A stretch of DNA of 8,354 nucleotides, from contig CAIYWO010000221.1 in assembly GCA_903929925.1 (NCBI GenBank), positions 1 to 8,354 on the forward strand, given 5' to 3'. Source of the DNA: an uncultured beta proteobacterium. Its GTDB lineage: Bacteria; Pseudomonadota; Gammaproteobacteria; Burkholderiales; Burkholderiaceae_B. Made by a program: the position numbers and the translations under genes. Positions 5,138 through 8,354 of this stretch are shown in pieces (within the stretch, counting starts at the first letter, position 1; each line of letters starts with the position of its first letter). The notes beneath the pieces were generated by a model that was not told where the DNA came from, did not search any database, and saw nothing but the letters and a program-made list of their open reading frames with translations.

Positions 5138-6517
5138 TCAATGTGCGTGGAACGTGACACGGTCGGGGACCGGTTTGAACGTGCCCAGGCGGCTCCAGAT
5201 TGGCATCAGGAAGAAAAATGCCAGATAGATGAGCGTGCCGATTTGCGACATCAGGTTGAAAATGTCTGTGGGTGCCTGGGTACCGAGGTAGCCCAACACG
5301 ATAAAGTTCACGAAGAAGATGCCGTAGAGCGTCTTGTGCCAGCCTGGACGGTAGCGGATGGATTTGACCGGGCTGTAATCGAGCCAAGGTAGAAAGAACA
5401 GCAAGACGACGGCGCCGCCCATGGCGACCACACCCCAGAATTTGGCGTCAATCACACGCAGCAACACGGCTACGGCAATCAGCACGACTGGGGCAATCAG
5501 CTTCATGATGCCTTTGACACGCAAGAACAACACGATCGCAGCCAACACAGCACCCCCAGCCAAGACCCAGGTGAAGTCATCGGTGGTTGCACGCAGCATT
5601 GAGTAGAAGGGTGTGAAGTACCAGACCGGAGCAATGTGCAAAGGCGTCTTAAGCGGATCGGCCGGGATGAAGTTATTGAACTCGAGGAAGTACCCTCCCA
5701 TCTCTGGCGCAAAGAAAACAATGGCCATGAAGATGATCAGGAAGCCTGCAAGCCCCATGATGTCGTGTACGGTGTAGTAGGGGTGGAATGGAATTCCATC
5801 AAGAGGGCGTCCGAACTTGTCTTTTTTCGCTTTGATGTCGACGCCGTCAGGGTTGTTGGAACCCACTTCGTGCAATGCGACGACGTGGGCAGCCACTAGA
5901 CCCAGCAATACCAGCGGAATTGCTATGACGTGGAAGGCAAAGAAGCGATTCAGTGTGGCATCTGACACAACGTAGTCGCCGCGAATCCAGATAGAGAGCT
6001 CAGGTCCAATAAAGGGAATCGCTGAGAACAGGTTCACGATAACTTGCGCGCCCCAGAACGACATCTGACCCCATGGCAGGAGGTAGCCGAAGAAGGCTTC
6101 AGCCATTAAGCACAGGAAAATCCCGACGCCGAAGATCCAGACCAGCTCGCGTGGCTTGCGGTAGGAGCCATAAATCAGAGCGCGCACCATATGTAGGTAC
6201 ACGACAACGAAAAACATCGACGCGCCGGTTGAGTGCATGTAGCGGATAAACCACCCGCCAGGCACTTCGCGCATGATGTATTCAACTGACTGGAAGGCAA
6301 ACTGTGCATCTGGCTTGTAGTGCATAACCAGGAAAATGCCTGTCACGATTTGAAGCACAAGCACTACAAGCGATAGGGCGCCGAAAAAATACCAAAAGTT
6401 GAAGTTCTTCGGTGCGTAGTATTCAGACAGATGCGCTTTGTAAGTTGATGTCAACGGAAAGCGACGGTCTATCCAGCCTAACAGTCCGGTCGTTTCGACG
6501 GATTTTTCGCCAGCCAT
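5138..6517 (-). CDS. petB: PetB, cytochrome b of the bc1 complex
   Basis: The 459-residue integral membrane core of the bc1 complex, carrying both b haems and the Qo and Qi quinone sites of the Q cycle. Haem ligands are His95 and His109 in helix B and His196 and His211 in helix D. The second pair is 15 residues apart, as I recall for beta- and gammaproteobacterial members, against 14 in Rhodobacter. WGQMSFWGAQV (149-159) is the conserved cd region at the Qo site. The usual PEWY motif reads PVWY (297-300), so the Qo glutamate is valine. There are eight or more hydrophobic segments, and the C-terminal part after about 320 is longer than in mitochondrial cytochrome b, as is common in proteobacteria. 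The start is supported by AAGGAG (6530-6525) seven bases upstream. It lies 59 bases after petA and 25 bases before petC. Confidence 0.98.
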   Translation of the reverse strand: MAGEKSVETTGLLGWIDRRFPLTSTYKAHLSEYYAPKNFNFWYFFGALSLVVLVLQIVTGIFLVMHYKPDAQFAFQSVEYIMREVPGGWFIRYMHSTGASMFFVVVYLHMVRALIYGSYRKPRELVWIFGVGIFLCLMAEAFFGYLLPWGQMSFWGAQVIVNLFSAIPFIGPELSIWIRGDYVVSDATLNRFFAFHVIAIPLVLLGLVAAHVVALHEVGSNNPDGVDIKAKKDKFGRPLDGIPFHPYYTVHDIMGLAGFLIIFMAIVFFAPEMGGYFLEFNNFIPADPLKTPLHIAPVWYFTPFYSMLRATTDDFTWVLAGGAVLAAIVLFLRVKGIMKLIAPVVLIAVAVLLRVIDAKFWGVVAMGGAVVLLFFLPWLDYSPVKSIRYRPGWHKTLYGIFFVNFIVLGYLGTQAPTDIFNLMSQIGTLIYLAFFFLMPIWSRLGTFKPVPDRVTFHAH

Positions 6518-6576
6518 GAAACGGCTCCTTTTACTTTAATCAGTATCGCGTTATGCGGTGTGGTTCAGGGGGCGGG

Positions 6577-7218
6577 TTAGGCCTTGTTGTTCTCGTCGAC
6601 ACCAATAATGATGCGGGTATCGCTCAGGTATTGGTATGGAGGCACTTCGAGGTTGTCCGGTGCGGGCTTGTTTTTGTACGCGCGTCCGGCCATATCGAAG
6701 GTTGATCCGTGGCATGGGCACAAGAACCCGCCGTCCCAATTATTGGGCAAGCTAGGCTGCGGGCCCGTTGCAAACTTCGGTGTCGGCGAGCAGCCCAAGT
6801 GCGTGCAGATGCCAACAGCAACGAAAAGATCTGGCTTGCGCGAGCGCCACTCGTTCTTTGCGTAAGGAGGCGTAAAGCCAGGACGCAATGATTTTGGATC
6901 TGCGAGCTCAGCATCGTTTTGCTTGAGCGAGCCAAGTTGTTCTTTGGTGCGGTTGATAATCCAAACCGGCTTGCCGCGCCATTCGACCGTGCGCATTTCG
7001 CCCGGTGCAAGGGTGCTCACGTCCACTTCGACCGGGGCACCCGCTGCGCGAGCTTTTTCGCTGGGCGCAAAAGTGCTGACAAATGGGACGGCTAGTGCCG
7101 CTCCAGCCGCTCCGCCAACGGCACAGGTCGTGCCGATCCAGAAGCGACGTGAGGGATCTGACGGCAGGGTTGGAGGTACCGCGCCTTCGTCATCGTGGAC
7201 AATCGAATCGTGACTCAT
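6577..7218 (-). CDS. petA: PetA, Rieske iron-sulfur subunit of the bc1 complex
   Basis: The 213-residue subunit that carries electrons from quinol at the Qo site to cytochrome c1 through a mobile [2Fe-2S] head in the periplasm. SRRFWIGTT (23-31) is a twin-arginine motif followed by one membrane helix (about 32-50), the usual Tat-dependent signal anchor of Rieske proteins. The cluster boxes are CTHLGC (138-143; ligands Cys138 and His140) and CPCHGS (167-172; ligands Cys167 and His170), with Cys143 and Cys169 forming the stabilising disulfide. A GPQPSLPNNWDGG segment (152-164) lies between the boxes. Length and motifs are ordinary, with no missing residue. The start has AAGGA six bases upstream. 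First gene of petABC, divergent from mscL; a palindrome lies 20-43 bases before its start. Confidence 0.98.
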   Translation of the reverse strand: MSHDSIVHDDEGAVPPTLPSDPSRRFWIGTTCAVGGAAGAALAVPFVSTFAPSEKARAAGAPVEVDVSTLAPGEMRTVEWRGKPVWIINRTKEQLGSLKQNDAELADPKSLRPGFTPPYAKNEWRSRKPDLFVAVGICTHLGCSPTPKFATGPQPSLPNNWDGGFLCPCHGSTFDMAGRAYKNKPAPDNLEVPPYQYLSDTRIIIGVDENNKA

Positions 7219-7237
7219 CTTCTATCCTTATCGCAGC

Positions 7238-7261
7238 CAATGTGTTTGAGCCAACACATTG
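7238..7261. promoter_or_regulatory. Perfect inverted repeat upstream of petA
   Basis: CAATGTGTT (7238-7246) and AACACATTG (7253-7261) are exact complements separated by TGAGCC. The 24-base element ends 20 bases before the petA start. It could be a binding site for a dimeric regulator or a small hairpin in the petABC leader; there is no U tract, so it is not a terminator. The spacing does not fit a CRP site (the TGTG and CACA cores are 10 apart, not 8), and the sequence does not match an FNR site. Its function is unknown. Confidence 0.4.
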
Positions 7262-7334
7262 CAGACTAGTTCATTGTGGCAATGCTTGGAGGCGCCTTTG
7301 CTGGGGTTGCCCCGTTGGGATCGCTCTAAAGCAG

Positions 7335-7364
7335 TTGCTGCAACTTAAATTAACCCCTTATTAT
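7335..7364 (+). promoter_or_regulatory. Candidate sigma-70-type promoter for mscL
   Basis: TATTAT (7359-7364) matches five of six bases of the -10 consensus. TTGCTG (7335-7340) matches three of six of the -35 box, with an 18-base spacer that is A/T-rich in its middle. A start near 7371 would give a leader of about 33 bases containing the AGGGG ribosome site at 7391-7395. It is the best promoter-like sequence in the 185-base gap, but it is a visual match only. Confidence 0.45.
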
Positions 7365-7403
7365 AGCGCTAGCGAACGCAGACTCACAGTAGGGGAAAGA
7401 GAA

Positions 7404-7868
7404 ATGATTCAAGGCAAAGAAATTTTGAAGGAATCGCGCGGAATATTTAAGGAATTCCGTGAGTTTGCGGTGCGTGGCAACGTTGTTGACCTTGCAATCG
7501 GCGTGATTGTGGGGGCAGCGTTTGGCAAAATCGTCGACTCCCTCGTTAAGGATATCGTGATGCCAATCGTCAACTTTTTGGTTGGCGGTTCGATGGACTT
7601 CAGTAACAAGTTTGTCGTGTTAGCGCGTCCGGCGGGCTATGCCGGGCCAGAAACGTATGCTGATCTGACCAAGGCGGGCGCGACGATTTTTGCTTGGGGT
7701 AACTTTTTAACCATTGTGATCAACTTTATTTTGCTCGCGTTTGTGATCTTCTGGATGGTGAAAGCGATCAACACCGCGCGCAAGAAGATGGATCTGGAAG
7801 CGGCTCCGCCGCCAGTGCCGGAGAACGTGCTTTTGCTACGTGAGATCCGAGATTCACTCAAAAAATAA
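7404..7868 (+). CDS. mscL: MscL, large-conductance mechanosensitive channel
   Basis: A 154-residue inner-membrane channel that opens under high membrane tension and releases solutes during osmotic downshock, as a homopentamer. FKEFREFAVRGNVVDLAIGVIVGAAF is the diagnostic N-terminal block (residues 15-40): an amphipathic N-terminal helix and the pore-lining first helix with its small residues. The periplasmic loop is about 62-98, the second membrane helix 99-122, and a charged cluster (ARKKMD) leads through the proline-rich PPPVPE (135-140) to a short C-terminal helix (LLLREIRDSL). About ten residues precede the usual family start near IFKEF. The ATG at 7404 is preferred because AGGGG (7391-7395) lies eight bases upstream and no closer ATG exists. 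It is divergent from petA and ends 5 bases before the stop codon of the convergent Nif3 gene. Confidence 0.97.
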   Translation: MIQGKEILKESRGIFKEFREFAVRGNVVDLAIGVIVGAAFGKIVDSLVKDIVMPIVNFLVGGSMDFSNKFVVLARPAGYAGPETYADLTKAGATIFAWGNFLTIVINFILLAFVIFWMVKAINTARKKMDLEAAPPPVPENVLLLREIRDSLKK

Positions 7869-7873
7869 GCGAA

Positions 7874-8353
7874 TTAAACCGGGTTGTCGATGTCAATAAA
7901 GTCAACCTGAACGCCAAACTGCTGTTGGACTGCCTGACCGAGTGCCTGAACGCCGTAGCGTTCAGTTGCATGGTGCCCGGCACCGATAAACCCGACACCA
8001 GACTCCCGGGCGAGATGCACAGTGGGTTCTGAGACTTCCCCGGTGATGAAAAGGTCAGCACCCGCATCAATCGCCTCACTAAACATTCCTTGCGCCGCGC
8101 CTGTACACCACGCGATGGTTTTGACTGGCTGATCGACTGCGCCAACCACAAGTGGTTCGCGACCCAGTCGCGTCGCGACTTGTTTAGCCACCTGACCTAG
8201 CATCGTGGCTCCCGGCATGGAGCCTAGCCAAATCAGATTTGAGGGGTCCCGGTCCGCCACCAGACCTAAGCGCGAGGCGAGCTGTGCGTTATTGCCCAGC
8301 GTTGGATGTGCATCAAGAGGCAGGTGGTAGGCGATTAAATTGATGTTTGCTGC
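7874..8353 (-). CDS. Nif3/YbgI-family dinuclear metal-centre protein, C-terminal part
   Basis: The last 159 residues of a gene whose start lies beyond the right edge; the frame is open to base 8353. It shows AYHLPLDAHP (fragment 8-17) followed by GNN, the block holding a conserved metal-binding aspartate (Asp14), and AGHHATERYG (125-134), whose His127 and Glu131 match the C-terminal H-x-x-x-E metal ligands of YbgI. ITGEVSEP (103-110) is also typical. The N-terminal His-His ligands fall outside the window. The family is widespread and often labelled GTP cyclohydrolase 1 type 2, but its role is not firmly established. A GTG codon at 8260 is not the start, since clear family sequence continues upstream of it. 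Full-length proteins have about 250 residues, so roughly 90 are missing. Confidence 0.92.
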   Translation of the reverse strand, partial: AANINLIAYHLPLDAHPTLGNNAQLASRLGLVADRDPSNLIWLGSMPGATMLGQVAKQVATRLGREPLVVGAVDQPVKTIAWCTGAAQGMFSEAIDAGADLFITGEVSEPTVHLARESGVGFIGAGHHATERYGVQALGQAVQQQFGVQVDFIDIDNPV

Positions 8354-8354
8354 C

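Noticed and set aside
6624..7010. 128-codon alternative minus-strand frame inside petA
   Set aside because: petA is intact with both Rieske cluster boxes; this frame is arginine- and serine-rich shadow sequence.
7238..7261. CRP or FNR site reading of the petA palindrome
   Set aside because: The TGTG and CACA cores are two bases too far apart for CRP, and the TTGAT/ATCAA half-sites of FNR are absent.
7083..7403. Long upstream extension of the mscL frame back to 7083
   Set aside because: The extension overlaps antisense petA and its ribosome site; MscL homology begins only near 7440 and a good ribosome site precedes 7404.
7874..8260. Nif3-family gene starting at the GTG at 8260
   Set aside because: The frame continues upstream with the conserved AYHLPLDAHP-GNN block to the window edge, so the gene is simply cut by the edge.
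1..8354. CRISPR arrays, insertion sequences, integrases, toxin-antitoxin pairs or defence genes
   Set aside because: Looked for on both strands; no repeat-spacer pattern, transposase, recombinase or matching small gene pair is visible.

Overview
The window looks like a chromosomal segment of a betaproteobacterium, most likely Burkholderiales and perhaps Alcaligenaceae-like. The evidence is the block petA-petB-petC-sspA-sspB on the minus strand, the wording of the SspA, SspB and cytochrome b proteins, and a moderate G+C content (judged by eye). Nothing in it is clearly a new system. It is a well-packed region in which almost every base is accounted for by recognisable genes, and no stretch over 300 bases lacks a gene.

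Layout, left to right. Bases 2-187 hold the last 61 codons of a dienelactone hydrolase-family enzyme (+). Bases 277-1897 are a two-gene operon, fccA-fccB (+), for a flavocytochrome c sulfide dehydrogenase: a small one-haem cytochrome and a flavoprotein that keeps the covalent-FAD cysteine and the redox-active cysteine pair. A perfect 18-bp hairpin at 1919-1958 ends this operon and also the convergent yghU gene (1970-2833, -), a nu-class glutathione transferase-like disulfide reductase. Next on the minus strand come tRNA-Thr(UGU) at 2923-2998, then sspB and sspA, then a terminator at 4218-4248, then petC, petB and petA (4261-7218), which encode the three catalytic subunits of the cytochrome bc1 complex. 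A 185-base divergent intergenic region (7219-7403) with a perfect palindrome and a plausible promoter leads to mscL (+). mscL converges, with 5 bases between stop codons, on a Nif3-family gene cut by the right edge.

How the genes fit together. PetABC passes electrons from quinol to cytochrome c. FccAB feeds sulfide electrons into the same cytochrome c pool from the periplasm. The two systems are linked biochemically but are separate transcription units. SspA and SspB are regulators: an RNA polymerase-associated protein and a ClpXP adaptor. The tRNA-Thr gene may mark a boundary between a conserved core block (nif3-mscL-pet-ssp-tRNA) and a more variable block (yghU, fccAB, dienelactone hydrolase). 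This boundary is an inference; no integrase, insertion sequence or duplicated tRNA end is visible.

Points worth a second look are the PVWY version of the cytochrome b Qo-site motif, the one-haem FccA, the palindrome in front of petA, and the apparent lack of Shine-Dalgarno sequences before yghU and sspB.
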